NCBI RefSeq assembly: GCF_900128985.1 | Contig: NZ_FQUC01000002.1 | Coordinates: forward strand, 1-64,000 | From: Indolivaga macrotermitis | Lineage (GTDB): Bacteria; Bacteroidota; Bacteroidia; Bacteroidales; Dysgonomonadaceae | Reading direction: 5' to 3' | Length of the DNA stretch: 64,000 nucleotides | Part shown: piece by piece, positions 18,750-28,499 of the stretch | Position numbering within the stretch: position 1 is the stretch's first letter | Layout of the letters: every line of letters begins with the position of its first letter | The notes under the pieces: generated by a model | Database searches by the model: none | The model's input: the letters and a program-made list of their open reading frames with translations, nothing else | What the model was told of the DNA's origin: nothing | Translations under genes and position numbers: made by a program

Positions 18750-20351
18750 ATGAAAAAGTTTATATATAGCTTATTATTAATATCAATCATACTATCATCT
18801 TGTAGTGATAGTTTTCTGGATAGAACGCCGGAAGGCGATTATAATGTAGATAATTATTATACTTCTGATGAAGCTCTAACAGCAGCAACTGCTCCATTAT
18901 ATAACCGCGCATGGTTCAATTACAATGAACGCTGTATTATTCCTATTGGCAGCTTACGGGCCAATGAAGCATATAATCCTTATATGTATCCTGAATTTAC
19001 CACATTTCAGGTAACAGCTCTTACGCCATTATTATCTTCTGCATGGTCAGCCTTTTACTCTGTAGTTACCATGTCTAATTCAATAATTGAAAATGTTAAT
19101 ACAAAATCTACAAATGATGTAACAGAGTCTGCCAAGTTGAAAGCTGTAGCAGAGGCTCGACTAATGAGAGGAATAGCTTATTTTAATATGGTTAGACTTT
19201 GGGGACCTGTTATTCTATTTGAAAACAACGAAACTGTAGTAAATAATCCTATACAGCCATTACATAAAGAGGAAGATGTATTCCAGTTTATAATAAATGA
19301 TTTGACTTATGCTGCCAATAATTTACCAGAAAAGCCCTCTCAAAAAGGACGTGCTACAAGTTGGGCTGCTAAAGGCTTTTTAGCAAAGGTTTATCTTGCC
19401 CGATCAGGATGGGATAAGTCTACACGGGACCAGGCAGATTTGGAAATGGCAAAAACATATGCAGCAGATGTTTGCGAGAATAGCGGTTTGAATCTTTTGT
19501 CAAACTATGAAGATTTGTTTAAATACAAATTTAATAATAATGATGAATCATTGCTTGCTATGCAATGGGTTCCACTTGGTGACTGGTACACAAAGAATAC
19601 ACTTTATGCAGATCTTTGCTTTTCATCTGAGATTACCGGTGGAATTGGCGTATGGGGTGCTCCTGCAGGAACCCTTGATCAGATGAAACAATATGTTCAG
19701 GCTGATACATTACGTAGAAATGCCTCTTTCTTTACAAATGGAAGCTATTATCCTTATATCAATATTGCAGAGGGAGGATATACTTATACACATACAAGTG
19801 CACACAACAAAAAAGGATGTATAGGTGGACCAGACGATGATAACGATGGTAAAGTGGAGTCGATGAGTTCACCTTTGAATACTTATCTGATTCGTTTGGC
19901 TGATGTTTATCTCATCTATGCAGAGGCTTGTCTTGGAAATAGTGAGAGTCTTTCTTCCGGCCCAGGGTTAGAATATTTCAATAAGCTACATGATCGTGCA
20001 AAAATAGCTCGGCTGAATTCCATTACACTTGATGATATAATCAGGGAGCGTCGTTGTGAATTTGCCATGGAATTTGTGAACTGGTATGATATGACCACTT
20101 GGTATAAGTGGAAACCAACTAAGATGTTGCAATATTTCAACTCTCAAGACCGGGGAGCTATTTGTGATAATATTACAAAAGATAAGGATGGTAACCTTGT
20201 CTTTGGATTAGAAGATGGCAGTGAGATAACACGTCCTAATATTGTTATAGAGGTAACTGCCAAAAACATCTTTTTCCCTTATCCAGAAAGTGATGTTATA
20301 CAAAATCCATTACTTAATGAAGCTCCGCAGTCTTATAACTTTAACGAATAA
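18750..20351 (+). CDS. susD: SusD/RagB-family glycan-binding lipoprotein, set 2
   Basis: A 533-residue surface lipoprotein partnering the susC just upstream. I start it at the ATG 10 bases after the susC stop, since MKKFIYSLLLISIILSSC is a normal lipoprotein signal with lipobox LSSC; an ATG 24 bases earlier overlaps susC and would put an unrelated octapeptide in front. Family landmarks: FLDRTPEGDYN after the lipidated Cys, AEARLMRGIAYFNMVRLWGPVILF helix, TSWAAKGFLAKVYLARSG, YLIRLADVYLIYAEACLG and the C-terminal RERRCEFAMEFVNWYDMTTW block. Together with set 1 it gives the locus two independent import pairs. Confidence 0.94.
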   Translation: MKKFIYSLLLISIILSSCSDSFLDRTPEGDYNVDNYYTSDEALTAATAPLYNRAWFNYNERCIIPIGSLRANEAYNPYMYPEFTTFQVTALTPLLSSAWSAFYSVVTMSNSIIENVNTKSTNDVTESAKLKAVAEARLMRGIAYFNMVRLWGPVILFENNETVVNNPIQPLHKEEDVFQFIINDLTYAANNLPEKPSQKGRATSWAAKGFLAKVYLARSGWDKSTRDQADLEMAKTYAADVCENSGLNLLSNYEDLFKYKFNNNDESLLAMQWVPLGDWYTKNTLYADLCFSSEITGGIGVWGAPAGTLDQMKQYVQADTLRRNASFFTNGSYYPYINIAEGGYTYTHTSAHNKKGCIGGPDDDNDGKVESMSSPLNTYLIRLADVYLIYAEACLGNSESLSSGPGLEYFNKLHDRAKIARLNSITLDDIIRERRCEFAMEFVNWYDMTTWYKWKPTKMLQYFNSQDRGAICDNITKDKDGNLVFGLEDGSEITRPNIVIEVTAKNIFFPYPESDVIQNPLLNEAPQSYNFNE

Positions 20352-20356
20352 ACACT

Positions 20357-21770
20357 ATGAATAATATATCTTTTAAAAATTGTTGGATGATATGTGCCTG
20401 TCTGTTATTGGCGTTGATATCATCATGTAAAGATGACAATGACAGTGATGGGACTCCTGTGATACACTCTGTACGTGTAACTAATCCTGAGAAAGTAGAT
20501 AGCACATTCACCGAAGCAAGCCGTGGCCAATTGATAGTAATACAAGGAGAAAGGCTTCATAATGCATTGGAAGTATATATCAACGATCAGAATGTAGGCT
20601 TTAATAAAAACTATAATACTTCAACACACCTTATTGTTACGATTCCGGAAGAATTAAAATTACATGGTGAAGATAGTAATCTGAAAAATGAGATTCGCGT
20701 TGTGACAAACCATGGTGAAGCATCTTATGGGTTTCATGTTTTGGCCCCAGTGCCTACAATAACCAGATATTCAGTAGAACTCACAGAGACTCCTGAAGGA
20801 AATATGGAGGTGGTTCCGGGACAGAGACTTGATTTATTTGGAGAGAATTTTTATGAAGTGGAGAGGATTTATCTTACAAATATAAACCCTGAACCACTCG
20901 AAGGAGAAGAGATTCCATCTGTAGTAGAAGAATATGATATGCAGTCGTATGATGTCACAGAGCAATTCACTAGAATTATTGTATCAATGCCGGCAACAAT
21001 AATTCCGGAAGGATTTATTGTTGTAGAATGTTATTCAGGAAAAGCATATATTCCTTTTTCTTCAAGAATACCAAAACCAACAATAACAGCAATATCCTCA
21101 GATATGCCAATTCCAGGAACAAAAGTTACGATCTATGGAACTAATTTTCTGGAAATTACAGGTATCGATATCAACGGCGAATATACTATCCCTGCAGAAG
21201 ATCTGACAATTTCTGATGAAGCAGACAAAATTACATTCACCTTGCCAAGTGCACCTTCTTCTTCAGGTAAGTTAAAGATTATTACAGGAGGCGGAGAAGC
21301 TGAAATTGATTTTTACCCATATGAAAATTTGGTTATCGACTTTGATCCGACAACATCTTGGTGGTTTAGCTGGGGAGCTAATGAAAAAACAAACGAAACA
21401 GGAGCTAATCCTCCATTATTAACATCGGGGAACTGTTATGGTGTTGATGGTAAGGTGGATAATCAATGGTGGTATGGAGTATGGAATTTTGGAGGCATCA
21501 ATTTCCCTACAGTTATTACTGATGCTACTTTGGTTAAAGACATAGAAGTACGATTTGAATTCATTGCAACTTTAGATTTTCAAGAAACTAAAATCAAATT
21601 AAGATTCTGGCAAGACTTTGAGAAAGATGCTTTTGAACCGACCGATATTTTAACAGGAGATGTTGCACCAACAGGTAAATGGATAACTTGTTTTGAACTC
21701 TTCGCCATCAGCGGCCGGAATTGATTTAGCTTATTACTTTGATAATTTCCGATTTATTGTAAAAAAATAA
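20357..21770 (+). pseudogene. IPT/TIG surface glycan-binding lipoprotein, frameshifted near its C-terminus
   Basis: A lipoprotein (lipobox LISSC) of the SGBP-B type that accompanies SusCD and GH5 enzymes in beta-glucan, mannan and xyloglucan loci: stacked IPT/TIG immunoglobulin-like domains (about 35-125, 130-235, 240-315) and a C-terminal Trp-rich glycan-binding domain (about 325-455, WWFSWGANEK, NQWWYGVWNFGG). The main frame stops at 21,724 after an atypical ending. In the +1 frame the sequence continues as GIDLAYYFDNFRFIVKK to a stop at 21,768-21,770, 7 bases before the next gene. Dropping one T from the TTTT run at 21,691-21,694 joins the frames as WITCLNSSPSAAGIDLAYY. So a one-base insertion, real or a sequencing error, has altered the last 30 or so residues. 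The main domain is intact, so the product may still be made. Confidence 0.85.
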
Positions 21771-21777
21771 TTGAAAC

Positions 21778-23187
21778 ATGAAAAGAAATAAAAATATAAT
21801 GTATTTACTATTAGTATTTTGGGTAGTGATAACAGGAGCTTGCTCTTCTGATGACGATATAAAAGTGACACCCGAATTTAGTATCACTCTCAATGGTAAC
21901 GATGTTAATGAACTCATATTTAATTCAGGAAGTAGTTTCCAAATGGTTGCAATCAAATCGAATGTAGAATGGAACGTTTCTGGCAATCAGGATTGGTGTA
22001 CACTCTCTAATAGTTCAGGCGAGCCTACATTAACAGATTATCAAACTGTATATCTAAAAGTAGAAGTTCAGTCAAATATAGGAGATATAGATAGGGAAGC
22101 TCTGATAACACTTACTGCTGGAGGAGAAACTAAAACCGTAAAAGTTACTCAATATAGTTCTAATGTTGTAGAACCAGAAGAGTGGGAAAATGCCCCAACA
22201 GTTGTAAAAAACATGAAAGTTGGTTGGAATCTATTCAATACACTTGACTCATATGGCAGTTGGATTACAGGAACTTCACCTTCGGACTATGAAACAGCTT
22301 GGGGACAAATTATTACCAAACCGGAATTAATGAAAGCCGTAAAAGACAGAGGATTCAATGCTATGCGTATACCCGTTACCTGGTTCCCTCATTTAGATGA
22401 AAATGGTAAGGTAAATGAAGCTTGGATGAACCGAGTGGAAGAAGTTGTAAACTATGTATTAGAAAATGATATGTACTGTATTTTAAATGTACACCATGAT
22501 ACAGGAGGCGATGAAAGTGCATGGCTTATAGCTGATCTGGATAATTATGATGAGATGAATGAAAAGTTCATTTCATTATGGACACAGATTGGAGAACGTT
22601 TTGCCGGATATGACCATAAATTGGTATTTGAAGGTTATAATGAAATGCTCGATAAAAATTTCAGTTGGACAAATCCTAGTGATCCAAATGCATTTGCGGC
22701 AATAAATAAGTTTGCTCAACAATTCGTAACAACTATCCGTACTACAGGAGGGAATAATCGTTATCGCAATCTGATAGTAAACACTTATGGTGGCGATCCG
22801 GGAGAAAATGCAGTGAGCAATTTCACCGTGCCTTTTGATGAGGTTGCAGACCATTTAATTGTGGAGGTTCATGTATACGAAGGTACAGATTTTGAATCGG
22901 AAGGTACATCATGGACTGCTCAGCGCGAACAAGCTCTTAGTAACATCATGGACAGGCTTAATACTTACTTTGTAACTAAAGGCGTCCCTGTTATCATAGG
23001 TGAATGTGGCACTCCTATTGTTTCTGAAAAAGAAGAGGAAATAGCGAAATATGCTGATTATTTAATTCGTTCATCCAAACAATATAACATGGCCTGTTTT
23101 TGGTGGTTCGACCTGATTGACAGAAGTGAATATCAATGGAGATCAGAAATTGTAACGGATGCATTGATAAACGCTATTCAAGAATAA
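21778..23187 (+). CDS. GH5 endoglucanase with BACON domain, surface lipoprotein
   Basis: A 469-residue retaining endo-beta-glycanase. Lipobox TGAC with acidic SSDDD following suggests surface display. Residues about 30-125 form a BACON domain (SNVEWNVSGNQDWCTLS), usually a spacer that holds the enzyme off the membrane. The GH5 barrel (about 140-465) has the acid/base E289 (FEGYNEM) and nucleophile E409 (IIGECGTP), with NVHHD and HVYE as the other conserved strand ends. The N-terminal GH5 motif reads GWNLFNTLDS where GWNLGNTL is usual, an unusual Phe near the cleft. It follows the SGBP-like gene, as in xyloglucan-type loci. The domain order BACON-GH5 recalls subfamily 4, but subfamily and backbone (beta-1,4-glucan, xyloglucan, mannan) cannot be fixed by eye. 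Confidence 0.9.
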   Translation: MKRNKNIMYLLLVFWVVITGACSSDDDIKVTPEFSITLNGNDVNELIFNSGSSFQMVAIKSNVEWNVSGNQDWCTLSNSSGEPTLTDYQTVYLKVEVQSNIGDIDREALITLTAGGETKTVKVTQYSSNVVEPEEWENAPTVVKNMKVGWNLFNTLDSYGSWITGTSPSDYETAWGQIITKPELMKAVKDRGFNAMRIPVTWFPHLDENGKVNEAWMNRVEEVVNYVLENDMYCILNVHHDTGGDESAWLIADLDNYDEMNEKFISLWTQIGERFAGYDHKLVFEGYNEMLDKNFSWTNPSDPNAFAAINKFAQQFVTTIRTTGGNNRYRNLIVNTYGGDPGENAVSNFTVPFDEVADHLIVEVHVYEGTDFESEGTSWTAQREQALSNIMDRLNTYFVTKGVPVIIGECGTPIVSEKEEEIAKYADYLIRSSKQYNMACFWWFDLIDRSEYQWRSEIVTDALINAIQE

Positions 23188-23208
23188 CCCTTAAATATTT
23201 TTATTGAA

Positions 23209-23244
23209 AGTATTACTACTTGGCTAAAGTCAAGTGGTAATACT
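23209..23244 (+). terminator. Long intercistronic stem-loop between the two GH5 genes
   Basis: AGTATTACTACTTG (23209-23222) pairs with CAAGTGGTAATACT (23231-23244), a 14-bp stem with one G.U and an 8-base loop. No clean T run follows, so it may be an attenuator or mRNA-end stabiliser rather than a full terminator. Confidence 0.65.
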
Positions 23245-23272
23245 TATACTTTCCAATTTAATATTAAGAACG

Positions 23273-24475
23273 ATGAATTTAACAAAAAACCTATTAAGTC
23301 TACTTTTATTTTATTCGATTGTAGTTTGCCTTTGCAGCTGTAATCAAGGAAAAAAAGATCCTCATATTACAGATGATAAATATGGAATGGAAAGTGATTC
23401 CAAGGTCTTAGCATCAAAAATAATAGCCGGATGGAATCTTGGAAATTCCCTCGAAGCTATCAGTAAAGATAGAAATGAAAATAGCGAAATAGCATGGAGA
23501 AATCCCCAAACAACTAAAGCAATGATTGATTCAGTTGCCATTGCAGGATTTAACGCTATACGAATACCCATTTGTTGGTATCCTCATTTCACGGATGATA
23601 ATAATATCAAGATTGATGAAAAATGGATTAATAGAGTAAAAGAGGTTGTTGGGTATTGCTTGGATAACGACCTCTATGTGATAATCAATACACATCATGA
23701 ACACTGGTTGGAAAACCATCCATTTTTTAAGGATTCTACTGAAGTCTATAGAAAAGAGGCTCTGCTATGGAAAGAGATAGCAACAATCTTTAAAGACTAT
23801 GACGAACGTCTATTATTCGCCGGAACGAATGAAGTGCATATTAAAGATGACTGGGGTGCTCCCGGTGATGAAAATGTTGTAGTACAAAATGGCTTTAATA
23901 GGGTTTTCATCGATGCCGTACGTTCTACAGGAGGTAAGAATACCTATAGAAATCTTATTATACAAACTTACGGAGCTAATTCAGAATATGGTCCGGGACA
24001 TCTGGAAATACCCCATGATCCTACACCAAATCGCCTAATGGTTGAAGTGCATTATTATGACCCATATGGATATTGTGGAACAGATGATATAAAATTCTGG
24101 GGAAAACCATATGAAAAATATGGAATAGACTCAATTGGACAAGAAGATTTTGTTGAGAATAGATTTTTGTCAATAAAAAAACTGTTTGTGGATAAAGGTC
24201 ATCCTGTTATCCTTGGAGAATGGGGGGCTCCGAGACATTCTGTAAATAAAGGAGAGGATGAGGAGATAATGAATAAATCCCGAGCATATTACTATGAAAA
24301 AATAGTAAGTATAGCTAAAAAGAACGGAATGGTTCCTTTTGTTTGGGATAATGGTTACTCATCGAGTGGACCTGATCAATTTGGGCTTTTTGACAGAAAG
24401 GATGGAATGAAAAATATAGATAAATCTACTATTGATGCAATTATGAAAGGAGCCCAAACTAATTACCCCTTTTAA
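23273..24475 (+). CDS. GH5 endoglucanase, lipoprotein
   Basis: A 400-residue GH5 enzyme started at the ATG giving MNLTKNLLSLLLFYSIVV and lipobox CLCSC; an in-frame ATG 39 bases upstream lies inside the stem-loop and has no signal peptide. The barrel shows GWNLGNSLEA, NTHHEHW, acid/base E187 (FAGTNEVH), EVHYYDPY and nucleophile E316 (ILGEWGAP). The DSTEVYRKEALLWKEIATIFKDYDERLLFAGTNE stretch closely parallels the minus-strand GH5 at 55,812, so the two belong to one subfamily, while the neighbour at 21,778 is more distant. It is predicted to be an endo-beta-1,4-glucanase at the cell surface or on the periplasmic side of the outer membrane. The operon continues to GH3 24 bases later. Confidence 0.9.
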   Translation: MNLTKNLLSLLLFYSIVVCLCSCNQGKKDPHITDDKYGMESDSKVLASKIIAGWNLGNSLEAISKDRNENSEIAWRNPQTTKAMIDSVAIAGFNAIRIPICWYPHFTDDNNIKIDEKWINRVKEVVGYCLDNDLYVIINTHHEHWLENHPFFKDSTEVYRKEALLWKEIATIFKDYDERLLFAGTNEVHIKDDWGAPGDENVVVQNGFNRVFIDAVRSTGGKNTYRNLIIQTYGANSEYGPGHLEIPHDPTPNRLMVEVHYYDPYGYCGTDDIKFWGKPYEKYGIDSIGQEDFVENRFLSIKKLFVDKGHPVILGEWGAPRHSVNKGEDEEIMNKSRAYYYEKIVSIAKKNGMVPFVWDNGYSSSGPDQFGLFDRKDGMKNIDKSTIDAIMKGAQTNYPF

Positions 24476-24499
24476 TAAATATTTAAAGATTAAGATATA

Positions 24500-26797
24500 A
24501 TGAACAAAATTTTATTTTACACAGCTTTTTCATGTGTATGTTGTTTTTCTACAATTTCGGTTTCTTATGCTCAAAAGTTACCGCAATTAGGTAAAGATCC
24601 GGTTGAAAAAGTAGTCAAAGCCATGACATTGGAGGAAAAAGCCCGTTTAGTAGTTGGTACTTCTAAATCTCAGGGATATCCACCTCCCCCCGCTCCCGGT
24701 ACGGTTGTATATGATAATATTCAGCAAAATGTAGCAAATACTTTTCAAACAAAAGAAAAAGTGAAAGGAGCTGCCGGTGATAGTTATGCTATACCAAGAT
24801 TAGGTATTCCTTCAATTGTTTATGCAGATGGGCCTGCTGGTGTCAGAATTGATTCTATAAGGGAAGGTGATTCTCGGAAATATAATGCGACAGCATTTCC
24901 CATAGCAACATTATTAGCTTCCTCATGGAATCCTCAATTAGTTAGAGAAGTAGGAGAAGTAATGGGGAAAGAAGTTCTGGAATATGGAATAGATATTTTA
25001 TTAGCTCCAGGGATGAATATTCAACGAAATCCATTAACCGGCAGAAACTTTGAGTATTATTCTGAAGATCCTTTAGTTACAGGGAAAATAGCCTCTGCTA
25101 TGGTCAATGGTATCCAGTCCAATGGAGTTGGTACATCAATAAAGCATTTTGTCGCAAATAACCAGGAAACATATAGAAATGGAGTTAATGCAATTGTTAG
25201 TGAAAGAGCATTAAGGGAAATTTATTTGAAAGGCTTTGAAATTGCAGTAAAAGAATCAAATCCTTGGACTATAATGTCCTCTTACAATAAGCTGAATGGA
25301 ACATATACGTCTGAATCTTATAATTTACTGACCAAATTGCTGAGGGAAGAATGGGGATATAAAGGGTTCGTAATGACTGACTGGTGGGCAGAAAACGATC
25401 CTGTTGCTCAAATGAAAGCTGGCAACGACTTACTTATGCCTGGGGAAGAAAGACATATTCAGCGAATTATTAAAGCAGTAGAAGACGGAGAATTAGATGA
25501 AAGAATATTAGATAGAAATGTAATTAATATTTTGAATATTGTTCAGAAAGGGCCTGCATATAGAAACTATTCTTACTCTGATATGCCAGACCTCGATGCA
25601 CACACCTCAATTGTAAGAAAATCAGCTTCGGAAGGCATGGTTCTGTTAGAAAATAAGGATAACACCTTACCTATTCAGAAAGAAATAAAAAAAGCAGCTT
25701 TGTTTGGTGTTAGTTCTTATGAAATGATTATTGGCGGATATGGCAGTGGTTATGTATATTATCCTCACAAAATCTCATTAGAAAAAGGTCTTAAAGATGC
25801 CGGATTGGTATTGGATAGTAAACAAACCGAATCATACATCAATCATATTGCACAAGAAAAAGCAAAATGGGGAGAAATACATTTTTGGTATGTACCGACT
25901 GTTCCCGAAATGTATGTAGATAAAAACGAAATTGAGCGTTTAGCAAATGAGTCTGAAATTGCTATATTAACTATAGGACGCAATTCAGGAGAAGGTGGAG
26001 ATAGGCAACTGATTAAAGGTGATTATTACCTAAATGATGTTGAGCTTGATTTGGTTAAAAATGTCTCGTCTGCATTTAGGAGTAAAGGTAAAAAAACAGT
26101 TGTCGTCCTAAATATTGGAGGTGTCATCGAAATGACTGAATGGAAAGATCTTCCGGATGCTATATTATTAGCATGGCAGCCTGGACAAGAAGCAGGTTAT
26201 TCTATTACCGATGTTTTAACAGGCACAGTAAATCCTTCAGGTAAACTGACAATGACTTTCCCTAAACGTTATGAGGATGTACCATCTGCTTCTAACTTTC
26301 CTCAATCAGATAATAACCCTTCATTTGTAAAATATGTAGAAGATATATTTGTTGGTTATCGTCATTATAATACATTCAATGTACAGTCCCTATATGAATT
26401 TGGATATGGTTTGTCATATACAGATTTTGAATATTCTAATTTGAAACTTGACTTTAATACTTCGAAGGGAGAAATAAATATCTCAGTCACAGTTAAGAAT
26501 ACAGGAAAAGTTGCAGGAAAAGAGATTGCACAGCTTTATGTAAATGCACCAACAGGCGAAATCAAAAGACCTACTGATGAATTAAGAGGTTTTGCTAAAA
26601 CTAAATTACTCCAGTCCAGAGAATCACAAACATTACTTTTCAAACTTTCAGGTGATGATTTGGCTCGATTTGACGAAAACCAATCAGCTTGGATTACAGA
26701 TGCCGGAAAATATACAATCAAGGTAGGTTCTTCTTCAAAAAAGATTCTTTTATCAAAAGTTTTTGAAAAGAAAAGTGAATCGAAAAGAGGATTGTAA
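24500..26797 (+). CDS. GH3 beta-glucosidase-type exo-hydrolase
   Basis: A 765-residue periplasmic enzyme (signal peptide ending SYAQ) that should release terminal beta-linked glucose from imported oligosaccharides. The N-terminal TIM-barrel domain carries the nucleophile D294 (VMTDWW) and the substrate-binding KHF-x-NNQE motif (IKHFVANNQE). The alpha/beta sandwich (about 380-590, VLLENKDNTLPI) contributes the acid/base, and a C-terminal fibronectin-III domain (about 660-755, NTGKVAGKEIAQLYV) completes the standard layout. The loop after KARLVVGTSKSQGYPPPPAPG is long and proline-rich. A second GH3 lies two genes on and differs around the active site, so the two probably cut different linkages. 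Confidence 0.92.
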   Translation: MNKILFYTAFSCVCCFSTISVSYAQKLPQLGKDPVEKVVKAMTLEEKARLVVGTSKSQGYPPPPAPGTVVYDNIQQNVANTFQTKEKVKGAAGDSYAIPRLGIPSIVYADGPAGVRIDSIREGDSRKYNATAFPIATLLASSWNPQLVREVGEVMGKEVLEYGIDILLAPGMNIQRNPLTGRNFEYYSEDPLVTGKIASAMVNGIQSNGVGTSIKHFVANNQETYRNGVNAIVSERALREIYLKGFEIAVKESNPWTIMSSYNKLNGTYTSESYNLLTKLLREEWGYKGFVMTDWWAENDPVAQMKAGNDLLMPGEERHIQRIIKAVEDGELDERILDRNVINILNIVQKGPAYRNYSYSDMPDLDAHTSIVRKSASEGMVLLENKDNTLPIQKEIKKAALFGVSSYEMIIGGYGSGYVYYPHKISLEKGLKDAGLVLDSKQTESYINHIAQEKAKWGEIHFWYVPTVPEMYVDKNEIERLANESEIAILTIGRNSGEGGDRQLIKGDYYLNDVELDLVKNVSSAFRSKGKKTVVVLNIGGVIEMTEWKDLPDAILLAWQPGQEAGYSITDVLTGTVNPSGKLTMTFPKRYEDVPSASNFPQSDNNPSFVKYVEDIFVGYRHYNTFNVQSLYEFGYGLSYTDFEYSNLKLDFNTSKGEINISVTVKNTGKVAGKEIAQLYVNAPTGEIKRPTDELRGFAKTKLLQSRESQTLLFKLSGDDLARFDENQSAWITDAGKYTIKVGSSSKKILLSKVFEKKSESKRGL

Positions 26798-26848
26798 CTA
26801 AAAACCTACAATATTGAATATGATAAAGATATCCTTAAATATTTAGTG

Positions 26849-28489
26849 ATGAAAATTATGAGAAAACTAATTGTTAGTATGGCTCTTCTATGTTTAGCTT
26901 GTGTTATAAATGCACAGGACTACTATAAAACACATAGAGAGTCATGGTTAAAAAAAGCAGAGGAAGCTAAACCAGAGTTATTTCAAACAACATATTCGCC
27001 GCAATATTTAGTTAAATCTGTTGCTGATCCAATAGCTTTTCAAGGTTGGAAGATGGAAAGATTTGATGATATGAGTTATTTATATGATCAATCTTTCAAA
27101 AAAGTAAAAGAAGTCATAGTTGATTTTGGTAAGCATATGACTGGATTTTATACTTTCCATTTAAAAACAACTGATAAAGCTCAAGACGCACCAATACGTA
27201 TAAAGTTTACATTCGCTGAAGTTCCGGCTGAATTGAATACTTCCTTAGATCCATGGAAGGGGACGTTAAGCCGTGCATGGATGCAAGATGAGATAATTAC
27301 AGTTTCACAAATCGATCAGGATATTACAATACCCAGAAGAATATCTGGTAGATACATGAAAATTGAATTACTTGCGGCTCCTCCCGATTTTGATTTTGCT
27401 CTTACAAATATGTACTTCACTGCATATTCATCAGCAAAAGAAGTAAAAACAACGTTACAAGATAATGTCCCTCAGGATATCAGAGAAATAAATGATGTTG
27501 CTATTGAGACATTGAGAGAATGTATGCAGACTGTATATGAAGATGGACCAAAGCGTGATATGCGTTTATGGATCGGAGATCTTTATCTTGAATCGCTTGC
27601 AAATATGTATTCATTTCAGAATCATGAGCTGACCAAACGATGTTTATATCTACTGGCAGGATTAGCTGCTGAAGATGGTAATCTGCATGCTAATATATTT
27701 GAAAAGCCAGAACCTCATCCACAATATAGTTCATATTGCCTGTCTTATAATTTACTATACAATGTTACTCTTCTTGAATATCTAAAAGCAAGTGGGGATA
27801 TGGAAACGGCCAAAGACCTTTGGCCAGTTGTAAAAAGACAGGTTGAGGATGCGATGTCTTATCTGGATGAGAATAATATATTTAATCAAAATAAAAAAGG
27901 ATATGTATGGCTTTTCTTTGATTGGAGAGATGGTCTTGATGTTAGCACACCAATGCAGGGTCTTATGATTTTTGCTTTAGACAAAAGTTATGAATTAGCA
28001 AAAATACTAAATAAGGAAGACGAAGTTCGTGATTGGCCTTTAGTTTCAAAAAATATGGCAAAAGCGGCTCGTAAAGAATTATACGATAAAAATAGAGGAA
28101 TTTTTTTAAGTGGATCGAATAATCAGATTTCCTCCATGTCACAAATCTGGATGATAATATCAGGTGTACTTAATCAGAAAGAGAGCCAGAAAGCACTTAA
28201 GACTACTCTATCAATGGATGATGCTGTTTACCCTGGAACTCCGTATGCTTATCATTATCTTATTGAAGCAATGGTAGCTTGTGGCATGAATGAAGAAGCA
28301 AAAGAGTATATGAGAAGCTATTGGGGAGCAATGGTCAAAAAAGGTGCTGATACATTTTGGGAACAATGGGATCCTGAGAATGAATTCCTTTCTCCTTATA
28401 ATTTCTTTCCGGTGAATAGTTATTGTCATGCATGGAGTTGTACTCCTGTTTATTTTATACATAAATACCCAGAAGTATTTCAAAAATAA
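26849..28489 (+). CDS. Short GH78-like alpha-L-rhamnosidase
   Basis: A 546-residue protein with signal peptide (ending INAQ), started at ATG; a GTG one codon earlier is less likely. It has one beta-sandwich (about 60-195, VIVDFGKHMTGFYTFHL) and a six-hairpin (alpha/alpha)6 domain. The block EDGPKRDMRLWIGDLYLES matches the GH78 signature DCPQRxERxGWxGD with the acidic positions kept (D232 to D244), and E505 in TFWEQW matches the C-terminal catalytic glutamate. It lacks the N-terminal domains and insertion of the 1267-residue GH78 at 1128, so it is probably a periplasmic exo-rhamnosidase acting on short imported pieces between two GH3 enzymes. Family is inferred from the signatures; other six-hairpin hydrolases are possible. 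Confidence 0.82.
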   Translation: MKIMRKLIVSMALLCLACVINAQDYYKTHRESWLKKAEEAKPELFQTTYSPQYLVKSVADPIAFQGWKMERFDDMSYLYDQSFKKVKEVIVDFGKHMTGFYTFHLKTTDKAQDAPIRIKFTFAEVPAELNTSLDPWKGTLSRAWMQDEIITVSQIDQDITIPRRISGRYMKIELLAAPPDFDFALTNMYFTAYSSAKEVKTTLQDNVPQDIREINDVAIETLRECMQTVYEDGPKRDMRLWIGDLYLESLANMYSFQNHELTKRCLYLLAGLAAEDGNLHANIFEKPEPHPQYSSYCLSYNLLYNVTLLEYLKASGDMETAKDLWPVVKRQVEDAMSYLDENNIFNQNKKGYVWLFFDWRDGLDVSTPMQGLMIFALDKSYELAKILNKEDEVRDWPLVSKNMAKAARKELYDKNRGIFLSGSNNQISSMSQIWMIISGVLNQKESQKALKTTLSMDDAVYPGTPYAYHYLIEAMVACGMNEEAKEYMRSYWGAMVKKGADTFWEQWDPENEFLSPYNFFPVNSYCHAWSCTPVYFIHKYPEVFQK

Positions 28490-28499
28490 TTAATAAAAT

